Below the pieces are notes generated by a model. It did not search any database and had not been told where the DNA came from. It saw only the letters and a list, made by a program, of their open reading frames with translations. From Hsuehochloa calcarea (taxonomy: Eukaryota; Streptophyta; Magnoliopsida; Poales; Poaceae), in NCBI GenBank assembly GCA_036346395.1, contig CM070596.1:23350177-23414176 (forward strand): DNA of 64,000 bases, in the 5' to 3' direction. Both the position numbers and the translations under genes were made by a program. This document shows, piece by piece, positions 10,753-22,559 of the stretch. The first letter of the stretch is position 1, and every line of letters begins with the position of its first letter.

Positions 10753-13700
10753 TGCCACCGCTGTAAGGGAATGGGACACGCCATGAAGGATCGCCCAAGT
10801 CGGTGAGCATACCTTGCCACCGAAGACAATGGTTATGTAAGTGCTAGTGATATTGAGGATGAATATGTACTTGCAACTAACCTTGCAGGTGGATGAGACG
10901 AGATAGACAGTGATGCTGATGATGTAGAGGAACAAGTAGCTGCTGTTGACACAGGGAGTCATGTGAGCCTTGTTGCGCAACGAGTGCTGAGCGCACAAGT
11001 GGAGAAAGCGGAGCAAAATCAGCGGCACAACTTATTTTAATCCAGATTTCTCGTGAAGGACAGAGCCTGCAGAGTCATCATTGATGGAGGGAGCTGCAAT
11101 AACCTTTCAAGCTCCGAGATGGTCGAGAAGCTTGGCTTGGCCACACAACCACACCCACGTCCCTACTACATCCAATGGTTCAATTAGTGTGGTAAGTTAA
11201 AGGTAAACAAAGTTGTGAGAGTGCAATTTTCAGCTGGTAATTACAAAGATAGTACCGACTTTGATGTAGTGCCTATGCAAGCATGTTCTTTGTTGCTCGG
11301 TAGGCCTTGGATATATGATAATGATATTTTGCACCATGGTAGAGCTAATACCTACTCGTTCTCACATAAGGGTAAGAAGATTAAGTTGTTGCCCTTGACA
11401 CCCGCTGAAATTTTGAAAGATGAAGAAGCGCGCGCTGAAAATGAAAGAAACACCAATAAGCATGATTCTGAAAATCAGCAAGTAGCAAAACGTGTTTTCC
11501 CACCTAAAGGGGAGAAAGTGGCGTCTAGTTCTAAGTCCGAGGGAATTAAATTGAAGGGGTGTGTTATGCTTGCCACTAAATCTGAACTTGATGAAATTTA
11601 TGATAATGAGCTGCCATGCTATGCTTTGATATGCAAAAATGCTTTATATTCACTTGAGGATATATCTAGCTCTTTGCCTCCTGCTATTGCTCACCTTTTG
11701 CAGGAGTATGTGGATGTATTTCCAACTGAGATACCCCCGGGATTACCAGCTATTCGAGGGATTGAGTATCAAATTGATTTGATCCTAGGAGTGACTTTGC
11801 CAAACCGTGCTGCATATAGGACCAATCCGGAGGAGACTAAGGAAATTCAGCGACAAGTCAAAGATCTTTTGGACCGTGGGTACGTAAGAGAAAGCCTTAG
11901 TCCTTGTGTTGTTCCTATTCTTTTGGTTCCTAAGAAAGACGGTAGTTGGCGTACGTGTGTTGATTGCAGAGCCATTAATAATATTACCATAAAGTATCGT
12001 CATTCTATTCCTAGGCTAGACGACATGCTTGATGAGTTGAGTGGTTCTATTATTTTCACAAAGATTGACTTGCGGAGTGGTTACCATCAGATTAGAATGA
12101 AATTGGGAGATGAATGGAAAACTACTTTTAAAACTAAGTTCAGGCTATATGAGTGGTTAGTGATGCCTTTCGGTCTAACTAATGCACCTAGTACTTTTAT
12201 GCGATTGATGAACGAGGTTTTACGTCCTTTCATTGGAAAATTTATGGTGGTTTACTTTGATGATATCTTGATTTATAGCAAGTCATATGAGCTACGCTTG
12301 AATCATATACGTGTTGTTTTTAATGCTTTGAGAGATGCACGTTTGTTTGGTAACCTCGAGAAGTGCACCTTTTGCACCGATCGAGTTGCGTTTCTTGGTT
12401 ATGTTGTGACACCACAGGGAATTGAGGTGGATGAGACAAAGATTGCAGCCATCTAAAGCTGGCTGACGTCTACCACTGTGTCACAGGTGCGGAGGTTCCA
12501 CGGCCTTGCTGGATTCTATCGACGTTTTGTGCGGGATTTCAGTACCATTGCCGCACCATTGAATGAATTGACAAAGAAAGGAGTGCCTTTCCAATAGGGA
12601 CCTGCGCAAGAGAAGGCATTCAACTTGTTGAAAGAGAAGCTCACCCAAGCACCCCTACTCCAACTCCCTGATTTTAGTAAGACTTTTGAGATTGAATGTG
12701 ACGCTAGCGGGATTGGGATAGGTGGTGTATTGATTCAAGAAGGTAAACCGATTGCATATTTCAGTGAGAAACTAAATGGGCCTAGTTTGAATTATTCCAC
12801 CTATGACAAAGAATTGTATGCTTTAGTTCGTGTGCTTCAAACTTGGGAATATTATCTATGACCCAAATAATTTGTTATACATTCTGATCATGAATCGCTA
12901 AAACATATTAGAAGTCAAGCTAAATTGAATAAACGCCATGCTAAATGGGTAGAATTTATTGAGTCGTTTCCATATATCATAAGGCATAAGAAAGGTAAGG
13001 ACAATGTGATTGCTGATGCACTCTCTAGACATTATACTATGTTATCTCAATTTGATCATAAGATTTTTGGTTTGGAGGCCATTAAGGATTTATATTCTAC
13101 TGATTTGGACTTTAAGGAAGTGCTTGAACATTGTAAAGGAGGGAAAATATGGAATAAATATATGCTGAATGATGGTTTGGTCTATCGTGCTAACAAGCTA
13201 TGCGTTCCAGCTAGCTCCGTTCGTTTTTTGTTGTTGCAGGAGGCGCATGGAGGAGGTTTGATGGCGCATTTCGAAGCAAAGAAGACAGAAGATGTGCTGG
13301 CCACCCACTTCTTTTGGCCAAAGATGAGGCGCGATGTCGAGCGCTACGTGGCTCGCTGTACTACATGCAACAAAGCTAAGTCCCGTCTCAATCCACATGG
13401 ACTTTATATGCCTCTTCCTATTCCTAGTGCCCATTGGGAGGATATTTCTATGGATTTTGTTTTAGGATTTCCTTGGACAAAGAGGGGGAGAGATAGTATA
13501 TTTGTAGTAGTGGATCGATTTTCTAAAATGGCACATTTTATATCTTATCACAATAGCGATGATGCTACAAACATAGCTGATTTGTTTTTCAGGGAAATCA
13601 TTCGCTTACATAGAGTGCCTAGTACTATTGTCTCAGATCGCAATGCGAAGTTTTTGAGCCACTTTTGTAGATCACTTTGGAATAAATTGGGAACAAAGCT

Positions 13701-14559
13701 GCTGTTTTCTACTACGTGCCATCCCCAAACTGATGGACAAACGGAGGTTGTCAACCGCACGTTATCCACCTTGTTGTGGGCTGTTTTAAAGAAGAATTTT
13801 TAGATGTGGGAAGAATGTTTACCACATATTGAGTTTGCTTACAATAGGTCAGTACACTCCACCACCAGGGTAAGTCCGTTTCAGGTAGTGTATAGTTTTA
13901 ACCCCCGTGCTCCTATTGATTTACTACCTTTGCCTACCTCTGAAAAAATTAATTTAGATGCTAAGAAGTGTGCTGAATTTATTCTTAAGTTGTATGAAAC
14001 AACTAAAGAGAATATAGAGCGTATGACTGAAAATTATAGGGTTGCTGGAAGTAAAGGTAGGAAAGCTGTCAAATTTAAACCGAGTGATTTAGTTTGGGTT
14101 CATTTGAGAAAGGATAGGTTTCCAGAATTAAGAAAATAAAAGTTGATGCCTAGAGCTGATGGACCGTTTAAGATAATTAAGAAGATAAATGATAATGCAT
14201 ATCAATTGGAGTTACCTGCAGATTTTGGCGTTAGCCCCACATTTAACATTTCAGATTTGAAACCATACGTGGGAGAAGAAGATAAGTTTGAGTCGAGGAC
14301 GACTCCAATTCAAGAGGGGGAGGATGATGAGCATATCACTACTTCGGATACACGCACTACATAAAATCCTCCAGATCCGGTTGCTGAACTACAAGGTCCT
14401 ATGACAAGAGCTCGAGCGCGTCACTTAAATTATGAGGTGAGCTCGTTTCTAAGTGCTAATAATTTATCTATGCAGAATTGTATACTACATAATAATTGTG
14501 ATCTTTTGTTACTTAGGAATAATGGGGAGGATCCATCAAGTCCTGGTCATCTGCACTGA
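10753..14559 (+). pseudogene. Pol polyprotein of element B (PR, RT, RNase H, IN, tail)
   Basis: A single frame covers zinc knuckle CHRCKGMGHAMKDR (last Cys is Arg), protease VIIDGGSCNN (about 11074), RT with VPKKDGSWRTCVDCRAINN, PFGLTNAPSTFM and the catalytic YFDD at 12253-12264, RNase H (FEIECDASGIGIGG, YDKELYALV), the integrase HHCC finger (CTTCNKAKSR) and D,D,E core residues near 13453, 13636 and 13744, then FNISDLKPYVGEED and the tail GPMTRARARHLNYEV inside the 3' LTR, ending at TGA 14557-14559. In-frame stops include 11186, 12454, 12595, 12859, 12868, 13801, 14137 and 14362, plus others before 11041. Most positions compare with a sense codon in element A or the family consensus. It is inactive but easily read. 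Confidence 0.85.
14311..14324 (+). promoter_or_regulatory. Polypurine tract of element B
   Basis: CAAGAGGGGGAGGA directly precedes the LTR start (TGATGAGCAT). The pol frame reads straight through it. Confidence 0.75.
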
Positions 14560-15118
14560 TTGCGTCCAAGAAAAGGAAGTCCCTCTGATTGCGCCGAGAA
14601 AAGGAAGTCCATCAACACAAGATCTCCTCCCCGCGTTTTCAGCTCGGTCACAAGTTAAGGTGTTGTGTCACCGTATTGGGCCTTGTAAGCCTGTCGAGGT
14701 CGGAGCCCAGGTTGTGTACGCCTCGTCCCACGGCCGCATAACCCTAGGTCAACCTCCTCACATCCCCATATATATATACAGTAGCCGTCATAGTTTAGGG
14801 CTGGGTTTTTCTTAGATTATTCTACCACTTTGCAGTTTCGCTGATTGTTCGGTTTGAGGAACCCCACTTTGTGAACTTCATTCATATTCGCAATACAATT
14901 CAGATTGCATCTTCCTTGTTCTTGTGAGTTGCTTCGATTGTTTGCAGGAACAATAACCCTCGTGGTAAGGTTGATCGCGTGCAAACATGGTCGATAACGA
15001 CAGTCGTGCGGGTGTAGTGAATTGCGAGGTGACGATCTGCGGGTCGGAAGCCTCCAAGCGGGTCCTCACGACGAAATCAATCGAACCTATCGGAAGATCG
15101 GGCCGCCGTACCTCATCA
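14325..15118 (+). repeat. 3' LTR of element B
   Basis: It is related to the LTRs of element A, starting TGATGAG and ending CTCATCA. A TATA run lies at about 14765-14779. The first 235 bp encode the pol tail. The flanking 5 bp on the right is CTTGG; the left partner is not in the window. Confidence 0.8.
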
Positions 15119-16382
15119 CTTGGGGGCTTTGTCCTTAAGGGCTTCGATTGATTCGAATGCCCCTCTCTTCTCTGCAGCAACTACATCTGCAAATAATTTG
15201 CTAGTAGGGCTTGTTGGAGGATGAGCCGACCTTGAGCCGTCACCCTGCTTGATAGCAGTCTTCACAAGGCAACTTCTTTTAACTGGAGGAGTTTTGTTTT
15301 CCTCCACCTCTTTTTCGACAACCATCAATTCGACATCTTTGTCATCTTGACGGATTACCTTACCTACTTTCTGCAAAGGGTAGAAAAAGAAACATTATTG
15401 GGTGGTTGTTTTTTACGACTACGAGACCCTAAAGATGAAATCAATCTTCGATTACCTTTAGGCATTTTTTTTCTTTCGTGGACATGACCGCTAGAATTCG
15501 AGGAGCCACTACATCAGGTGGTGGAGGATTTTCGCAAACGAGTTTGACTTGGATGTCAATCTCCGTTCGTGAGAGGTCTGCACGGGTAAATTAAATTTTC
15601 AACAATCAAGCTCGAAATTAATCAATAAGAGCCGAGTTTAAAAAATTACTTACCTTCCTCGAAATCCATGGTCCAATCCTTAACCCCCGAGTACCTCCAC
15701 ATGGGATGTGCTCGTTTCTTCAGGGGGCTGATGCGGCGCATGATGAAATCTTTCACCACGCGCCATCAGGTAAGCCCCTCTTCTTTCAAGTCTTTGATGT
15801 CTTGAATGTAGGGGGCAATCTGGGTGAGGTCCTTGGGAGTCGTATCCCAGGAAGAGCTCTTCTCTGCGGCTTTTCCCACAAAGGAGAGGCTGTCTTCCCT
15901 GGTTGTCTCCCAGTAGAACCACTTCTTCTTCCATCCCAGCCATGATGACCGGTTAACATCTTGATGTATTCCTTCGTCTTCCCATCGTGGAGCTTCAAGC
16001 CGCAACTCCCCACGATTCCAGCCCATCTGCTCATCCCATAACAGTACTCGAAGAGCTCCAAGTCTGGTAAAATCCCCAGGTAAGCCTTACACAAGGACAC
16101 GAATACGCTCATCATGGTGATGGAATTGGGAATAAGGTTCACTAATTACACCCCAAAGTGCTCGAGTACGAGTGTGAGGAAATGATGGGTAGGGAATCGG
16201 AGGCTACACTCACAATACACTTGGAAGACTGGAATCTAGCCAATCTCTCCTGACGGCCAATGTTGTCTACCGGTTTCAATCCACTTCACGTACTCCTTTG
16301 AGATCTTCCCGGCGGCGACCAGAGCTTTCATCTTCGCCCCATCCATCTCTGATTCCACCCACTTAGAAGCAGTTCCAGCCAT
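15116..16382 (-). pseudogene. Antisense ORF of putative gypsy-type transposon family (PF04195-like)
   Basis: Read on the minus strand from the ATG at 16380-16382: MAGTASKWVESEMDGAKMKA, then ISKEYVKWIETGRQHWPSGE, a break, NSITMMSVFVSLCKAYLGIL, PDLELFEYCYGMSRWAGIVG, KTKEYIKMLTGHHGWDG, a frame change to KKKWFYWETTREDSLSF, SSSWDTTPKDLTQIAPYIQD, and a C-terminal section ending KALKDKAPK-like next to the element B LTR. The motif series ending in WFYWETT is recognised from grass proteins annotated as putative gypsy-type transposon proteins. At least three frame changes and stops break it. The function of these proteins is unknown. The final section, 15116-15376, is lysine/glutamate-rich. Confidence 0.65.
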
Positions 16383-16809
16383 TTTCTCCAAGTGAGGTGG
16401 ATTTGGTTTTGGAAAGGTTTCAAGGATGAGTGTTATTTGGTTGGCGGCAGAGAAGAATGAGAGCTCGAGGAACAGTTGAAGCGAATGAGGAAAAGTAAGA
16501 AACCTAAAATCATGCATGCGGTAAGTTTTTATAGCCGCACGCTTGTGTTAAAAATCATGGGAGCTCAACAGTTACCACCTCTCTGGGAACAACTCCAACA
16601 GACATATCTGTGAGGGTCGATTGAGATTCTTAAATTGGTCTATTCGAGATAACCGAGTATGTCTTTACAACTCAAGTGAAATTACCTTCTCGACCAAGTT
16701 TGTTTCTGGTCGAATGAAATACCAGTTGAAAAAGCTTTACTTTTGACCGCCTCTATTCTATGACCTCTTTTCCAAGTAAGTCATTTTTACTTGAAGTTGG
16801 GGGGCTAGA
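16383..16809. other. Spacer and polypurine tract of the Tat-like element
   Basis: No gene is seen here. It ends with GTTGGGGGGCTAGA (16796-16809), a polypurine tract immediately before the LTR start TGATAAGG. Confidence 0.6.
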
Positions 16810-17575
16810 TGATAAGGATATAACAATCCTCATTTTATTATTTATGTGTAATTCTTATTATAGCTAAAAATATCTTTATGTTGTCCACGAGTATACCTCT
16901 TAAATGTTCATAAAGGAGAAATTTAGCTATGTGGTCGTAAGCCTTTCTACGACCACCCCATGGTCGTAAGTCTTTCTACGACCATGATGAAGTCGTAAGT
17001 GCCCATACGACTAACTTGTAGTTGTAGAACCTCCTACGACTAGCTTGATTACAACAACCTTCAGATTAATGAAGCTTGCAGACTTGCGAGCCTAGTCGAT
17101 CACGGAGTCTTATATGTTGTGTTAAACACTTAGAGCAGTTAGCATATGCGGTTTTTCTCTGGAATAACTAAATGTCCCTTTCTCTATCTGTGACGACAAC
17201 TGCCTAGCGACGTGGGAGTGTTCTCTCTATTACAGTAACTTTCATTAACCGTTTTATTATCCGAAATAGTGAGGCGCCTCTTGGCCTGGAGAAACTGCCA
17301 CCCCTTTATGCACTATATAAAGGCTGAAGGCAGTAGACGACAGGGACATTGATCGGACGATAAGGCAATCAGAAGCACAAGACATTAGGCTTTAGCTTTC
17401 CTCTTGGTTGTAATCAACATACTCAATATAGCCACACAGTAGTAGGGTTATTATTCTCCTCGGAGAAGGCTTGAACCTGTATGAAATCCCCTTGTCATTC
17501 TCTGCATGGTTTTATTTTCCAGGAGTTCCCCCGAAACAAACAATCATATTTAAGATCGGTATTAGATCACCGACA
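16810..17575 (+). repeat. 3' LTR of the Tat-like element
   Basis: It starts TGATAAGGATATAAC after the polypurine tract. Repeated TACGACCA / TGGTCGTA motifs occur at 16930-17045. A TATA box (CTATATAAAGG) lies near 17315-17325, followed by a probable transcript end region. It ends around CACCGACA. The right end is uncertain by a few bases. Confidence 0.65.
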
Positions 17576-17582
17576 ACGTCTA

Positions 17583-19055
17583 TGTTTATGAGTTATAGAA
17601 TAAATGTTATTATGTTCCTTGAACGAATCATCAGTTATAAAGATTAAAAAGTATGTGAGTTGTTGGTGAAGCACTTTAACTTCTATGATGTCGTTCTAAA
17701 TGTATCCCTGGTCGGATGTCACTGATTGGAACACTAGTGACTAATCAACCAACACATGTATTGATCGATTACCATGTTTCATTGGTCATGGATATAGGGA
17801 TATCGAATCAATAATGTGAACAAATATTAGAGAACAAGGTGTTGGATTGACCCACCTTGAGATACTATTGAGATTGTTATGATTTTATGTGTCATCAGTT
17901 GGTCTCAAGCAATGATAATATATAATCCTTAGACCTGAGATCAGCATAGTTTCCTACATATATAATAGTGCACTTAGATGTTGCCAAACTCTACTCCGTA
18001 ACTGAGTAGTTATAAAGGTAGCTTTCGGGTATGCTATGAAACACGTGGAGGAATGTGACTGGTCGGATATGGGATTTGCCACTCCTAACATAATAGGAGA
18101 GATATCTCTGGGCCTCTCGATGTAGTTGGATAAAGAAAGTGCATGACCATGCTACTAGTGGTCGAAGAGTCGACCACATGAAGTTATCCGTCACTTGATC
18201 GAGAAAGTATTGAATAGTCCGTGGATGAAAAAATATCTCATCTAGAGTTCAACCAAATATTGTGAGGCAAAGGAAGAATACACGAGTTGGTCATTCAGTT
18301 CGACTAGATACGGACTGGTCGAACATAATCACTATTTGTCGTAAACTGGTTGTAAGGAGTTACGAACTGGACCTGGCTAAATATGAACTGGTCTTATAGA
18401 GATGCGAGCTGGTAGTAAGTGATTAGGATCTAGTCGTAGATCATATTACATTAAGGTTCGTCCAATATAATTTATGTGTATTCGGGAATCGTTATGTACT
18501 GCTAGGAACCGCTAACAACTCGTGGTCAGCAAAGAGTTTCCTAGTCACAATTGATTATGCATGAACCTACAGGGTCACACACTTAACGGGTTGGAACAAA
18601 CGAGTTCGGATAGGATCCGTCTTGGGCTCTATGTAAGGGGATGGATGTGGCTATTGGGAAAGACGACGTGGGTTGCTCCACCAAAACCCTCGCCATCATC
18701 TTCTCGAGAGCCCTATCGTGGGAGTTGGTGCTAATACATCAGCATATTGTGTTCCATCCCTGTACATGTGGATATCATAGAGGTGCTCCTAAGGTTGCTA
18801 CTGCGCTGACCGAGGACGATCCTCAAAACACGATTGGTTGCTGGAGGAGACGATCGACACTGAGGACGTTGGACGATGGACTATGACCACGTCATCGACG
18901 CACTCTATGTTGGATCAGGCTGCTCCAACTCTTCTTCCACTACACTACGCGTCTAGTGGTAACAATCTATGATCTCTTGCTTGCATGGCTTCCTAGTTTA
19001 TATAATAGAATTTTTGAATTACGGGCTAGTGTAGCCTACCCGTATCCCTTTACGC
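17583..19055 (+). repeat. LTR-like repeat, unclassified
   Basis: About 1.5 kb without coding potential. It begins TGTTTATGAGTTATAG and ends near an ATTACGGGCTAGTGTAGCC stretch. The composition and phrases such as the ACTCCGTAACTGAGTAG stretch resemble LTRs common in grass genomes. No matching second copy or TSD was found, so both ends are approximate. Confidence 0.4.
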
Positions 19056-19059
19056 CGGT

Positions 19060-19338
19060 AGCCGAGCTACATCCTATAGTGAATACTTTGCCATTTCGAG
19101 GATGGGGTATGGATATCATTGGCTAGATCAACCTGCCATCAAGTAAAGGACATCGATTCATTCTGATGACTACATATTACTTCACTAAGTGGGCTGAAGT
19201 TGGTCCTCTAAAGAATGTGACACACAAAGAGGTGATCAAGTTCATTAACGATCACATTATATATCGGTTTGGTATTCCCCAAATGATAACAACCGATCAG
19301 GGAACTATGTTGAGCAACAAAACTTTCGCCGTATTAGC
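19060..19338 (+). pseudogene. Tat-type gypsy integrase fragment
   Basis: A short stretch encodes AELHPIVNTLPFRGWGMDII, then a TAG, then SSKGHRFILMTTYYFTKWAE, KNVTHKEVIKFINDHIIYRF and GIPQMITTDQGTMLSNK. This is the integrase core with the first two catalytic aspartates (MDII and TDQG). It is cut by the repeat at 17583-19055 on the left and by the Copia LTR on the right, so only about 90 residues remain. Confidence 0.75.
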
Positions 19339-20272
19339 TTGTTTATGGACAAGAAGCCGGTTAGGTATATGTGCACTTTTGTGATTACTTTAATGCCTAA
19401 AATAATAATTGATGCAATAGTAGCATATATACTAGGCATATTTGAAACTGTAAACAGTGACGTGATCAATATCTTAAATATATCTATCTCATATGTATGC
19501 ACTAACAAGGGAAAGCCTAGAATAATAACAGTACTAACAGAAGTAGGAATCATCACCATCACATGACTAATTTCTAGGAACCAAGACCTAGACATACGAA
19601 GTGAAATCACTGTGACTTAAAGAGATCGCTCCGGCGAAGGTTGCGTTAGAGTCTGATGCGAAGAAGATTACGCGAAGTGGATGACTAAGGAAGGAGGAAA
19701 CTGTGAGCAGTCGCGCGGATCCTTCCCAAAAATCTGATTCGTCCCAACCCGTGTAGGATCATGAGGGACACCGGCTTTGGAGGCACTTCTCTTCCCACGT
19801 CAGTGCACGCCGACGAAGGGGTGGAGTAGACAAGGCGGTGCAGCACAGAGAAGGACACATGAAAAAGTTCTTAGGTTGTTCTGTTTCGTTTGTTATCTGA
19901 GTGGAGAACTGGAGACCTCTCTCCCTCATATAGAACCAACAGCTAGAAAAGAAACTGTAGTAATTACTCTATTTTAAATATAATTAAAGCATGCCATAAA
20001 AGCCCCATTGGAGCAATGTAATTCAAACTTTCGGTTTCCAATACCTGTACTTGTATTGCATGATTTTGAGGTGCAAGAAGAAGCAGCAGCACCACATCCA
20101 ACCGAACACAAAATCATCGGACCTCAACTAGGTATGACCAACTCCACCTTGTATATTGGTCTCCCCCCACCTAGACTAACAATATGGTACTAAACTTCCC
20201 ACCTTCCACCATGCATGATTTTCCTAGGAATTATTTAGAATATTATGTGGGCCAAGCCCATAAACTCCAACA
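19339..20272 (-). repeat. 3' LTR of the Copia element
   Basis: On the minus strand it starts TGTTGGAGTTTATGGGC at 20272 and ends CCATAAACA at 19339. The purine tract on the minus strand (CTGGTGGGGGG) is directly upstream of its start. No second LTR copy lies in the window, so the left end is an estimate. Confidence 0.6.
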
Positions 20273-20821
20273 ACCCCCCACCAGATCCCAAAAGCATCAT
20301 AAATTTATCAATAATTCCAAAGTGCTGTTGATATACCAGTTTTTTGATGGAGACCAGTTAAGGTTGAGCATCCACCAAGAACTTCAAGCTACACTCGCCC
20401 ACAACTACACAATGGACTAAGCCTTGAATTGGTAGTTTTGCGCGAAGAAGTTTCACCTAAGGTCTTTACTGATACTTGGCCGCCGATAGGCTACTCCCCA
20501 GGGGGAGCATATAGGCCATACTCCTGTGTCTCTTCATGAGCTTCTTAGAGATCACTCATATCTCATGGACTGCGATCAACAGTCGGGCTCAGATAGGTGT
20601 GTTCTTACAAGAATACCCTGCAGGGCGGTATTTTGTTGTTCTGCTTCAGAACACATTAAGACACAGTCACACTGCCTTACAGTAATTAGAGTGTTGCATC
20701 TCCAATGGAGTGAGAAATGAAGTAAGAATGTACTCTACTGTAACCCAAATGGTTTGTTTTTCCCAAGGCCTATTTCATGGGATCTCCGATCACATAGGTT
20801 TGGGTTACCCCTGTGTGTAAC

Positions 20822-22553
20822 TCACGTGGGTCTCATTACCATCTCCTTCGATGCACTTTCAATGATATTTCGTGATAGTCCCTTTATAAAGCGATCTGTC
20901 AGATTTTTAGCTATTTGGGTATAATCCGCAGCTATCACTCTAGAGTTTCTCAATTTTCTGACGGGCTTCAACCGTCTTTTCACATGTCTTGAGGATTTCA
21001 TATTATCCTTTGCACTTGTCACCTTTATGATAACAATTTGGTTATCACAGTACATAAGGATACCTGAAATTGTTTTTTCAACAACTGGTAAATCCATCAG
21101 GAGTTCTTACAACCATTCTACCTCAATAGTGGTCACGTCTAATACTGTGAGTTCTACCTCCATGGTTGACCTTGTCAGTATGGTCTATTTGTAAGACCTC
21201 CATGAGATGACAACACCGCCTAGCATGAATACATATCCACTCGTAGCCTTTAACTCATTAGCATCAGAAATCCAACTGGAATTACTATATCCCTCAAATA
21301 CACCAGGATACCCAGTATAGTGAATTCTATAACTCATTGTATCTTTTAAATAACGCATAACCTACTTAAGTGTGTGCCAATGATCATCTCCCGTATTAGC
21401 GGTAAACTGGCTCAATTTTCTTACAACAAAAAAAATGTCAGGATGAGTAGCACTAGCCAAGTACATGAGCGGACCAATAATCTGAGAGTACCTCAATTGA
21501 TCCTTTCCTAGTCTTCGATTCTTTTGAATTATTAGACTAGGATCATACGGTGTTGGAGAGGGCTTGCTTCCCATTTAGCCAAAACGGCTCAATACTTTTT
21601 CCACATAATGGGATTTCAACAATGTAATCCCATTCACATCCTTGATCAACTTGATGTTTAAAATAACATCAGTCTCTCCTAGATCTTTCATGTCAAAACT
21701 TTTGGATAAAAATAACTTAACCTCGTTAATCACATCAATGTTTGTCCTAAAGATAAGTATGTCATTAACATACAAACATAATATTACTCCTTTACCCCAC
21801 CATAGTTGTAGTATACATATTTATCGGCTTCATTTACTGCAAACCCCGCAGATGTCCAAGTTCTATAGAACTTCTCATGCCATTGCTTAGGTGCCTGTTT
21901 GAGGCCGTATAAAGTTACAATAACTTCATGCACCTTGCCCTCTTATCCAGGTACTACAAATCTACTAGGTTGATCTATGTAAATTTCCTCATCCAACTCT
22001 CCATTGATGAAACCTGTCTTTACGTCCATTTGATGGACAATAAGATCATGTGAGGCAGTCAAAGATGGTAGTACTCGAATAGTGGTTAAGCCGGAAACAT
22101 GTGAGTAAGTATCAAAGAAATCACCACCTTTTTTAGTACAACCTTTATCCACAAACCGAGCCTTGTACTTTTCGATTGTACTATCAGGCATAAGATTCTT
22201 CTTGAACACCCACTTGCATCCAACTGGATTGCAACCAAATGGACGACCGGTGACTTCCCAAGTTCTGTTAGCGATAATGAAATCCATTACACTACGAACT
22301 GCATACTTCTAGTATCTGCACCAGGAGATGCATATGCTTCTGAAATAGATTTGGGAACATCATCGATAAGGTACACAATGAAGTCATCACCAAAAGATTT
22401 TGCAATCCTTTGTCTCCTGTTCCTTGGAGGAGCTACAACACTGTCATCCTCCTCATGTACGTGTTCGTATGTATGTTCAATATACTCAATTGGAGCGGTA
22501 GGTTCAGGAGTTAAATCATTTGCTTGACTAGAAGAGCTATGTGAATTCTTCAT
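20822..22553 (-). pseudogene. Copia RT and RNase H, broken
   Basis: In minus-strand order: acidic linker region with PPRNRRQRIAKSFGDDFIVY (22287-22553), RT N-terminus with TWEVTGRPFGCNPVGCKWVF and VHQMDVKTGFINGELDEEIY (21943-22287), RT C-terminal part with MYVNDILIF, where the catalytic YVDD is YVND (21575-21775), DLGETDVILNIKL, the linker with YSQIIGPLMYLASATHPDI (21362-21574), and RNase H with MYCDNQIVIIKV, SSRHVKRRLKPVR and TQIAKNLTDRFIKGL (20822-21097). Every segment is separated by a stop or frame change. The YVND substitution would by itself be expected to abolish polymerase activity. Confidence 0.8.
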
Positions 22554-22559
22554 AGGAAA

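Larger units (their letters stand above)
9739..15118 (+). mobile_element. CRM-like Ty3/gypsy element B, 5' part displaced
   Basis: It holds gag, zinc knuckle, protease, RT, RNase H, integrase, polypurine tract and 3' LTR in the standard Ty3/gypsy order. The 5' LTR and leader are not adjacent; the sequence starts inside gag right after LTR C, so the missing part probably lies to the left of the window. The reading frame from the zinc knuckle to the pol end (10753-14559) is continuous apart from point stop codons. Confidence 0.85.
15119..17575 (+). mobile_element. 3' end of a Tat-like gypsy element
   Basis: A plus-strand polypurine tract and LTR follow a minus-strand ORF with putative gypsy-type transposon similarity. 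An antisense ORF between pol and the 3' LTR is the arrangement known from Tat-lineage elements such as Grande and RIRE2. No pol of this element is adjacent, because element B interrupts it. The family assignment is inferred from memory of such elements, not from alignment. Confidence 0.6.

Noticed and set aside
16920..17050. CRISPR-like array from repeated TACGACCA / TGGTCGTA motifs
   Set aside because: The repeats are short, degenerate and irregular in spacing, in a plant LTR; there is no repeat-spacer structure.
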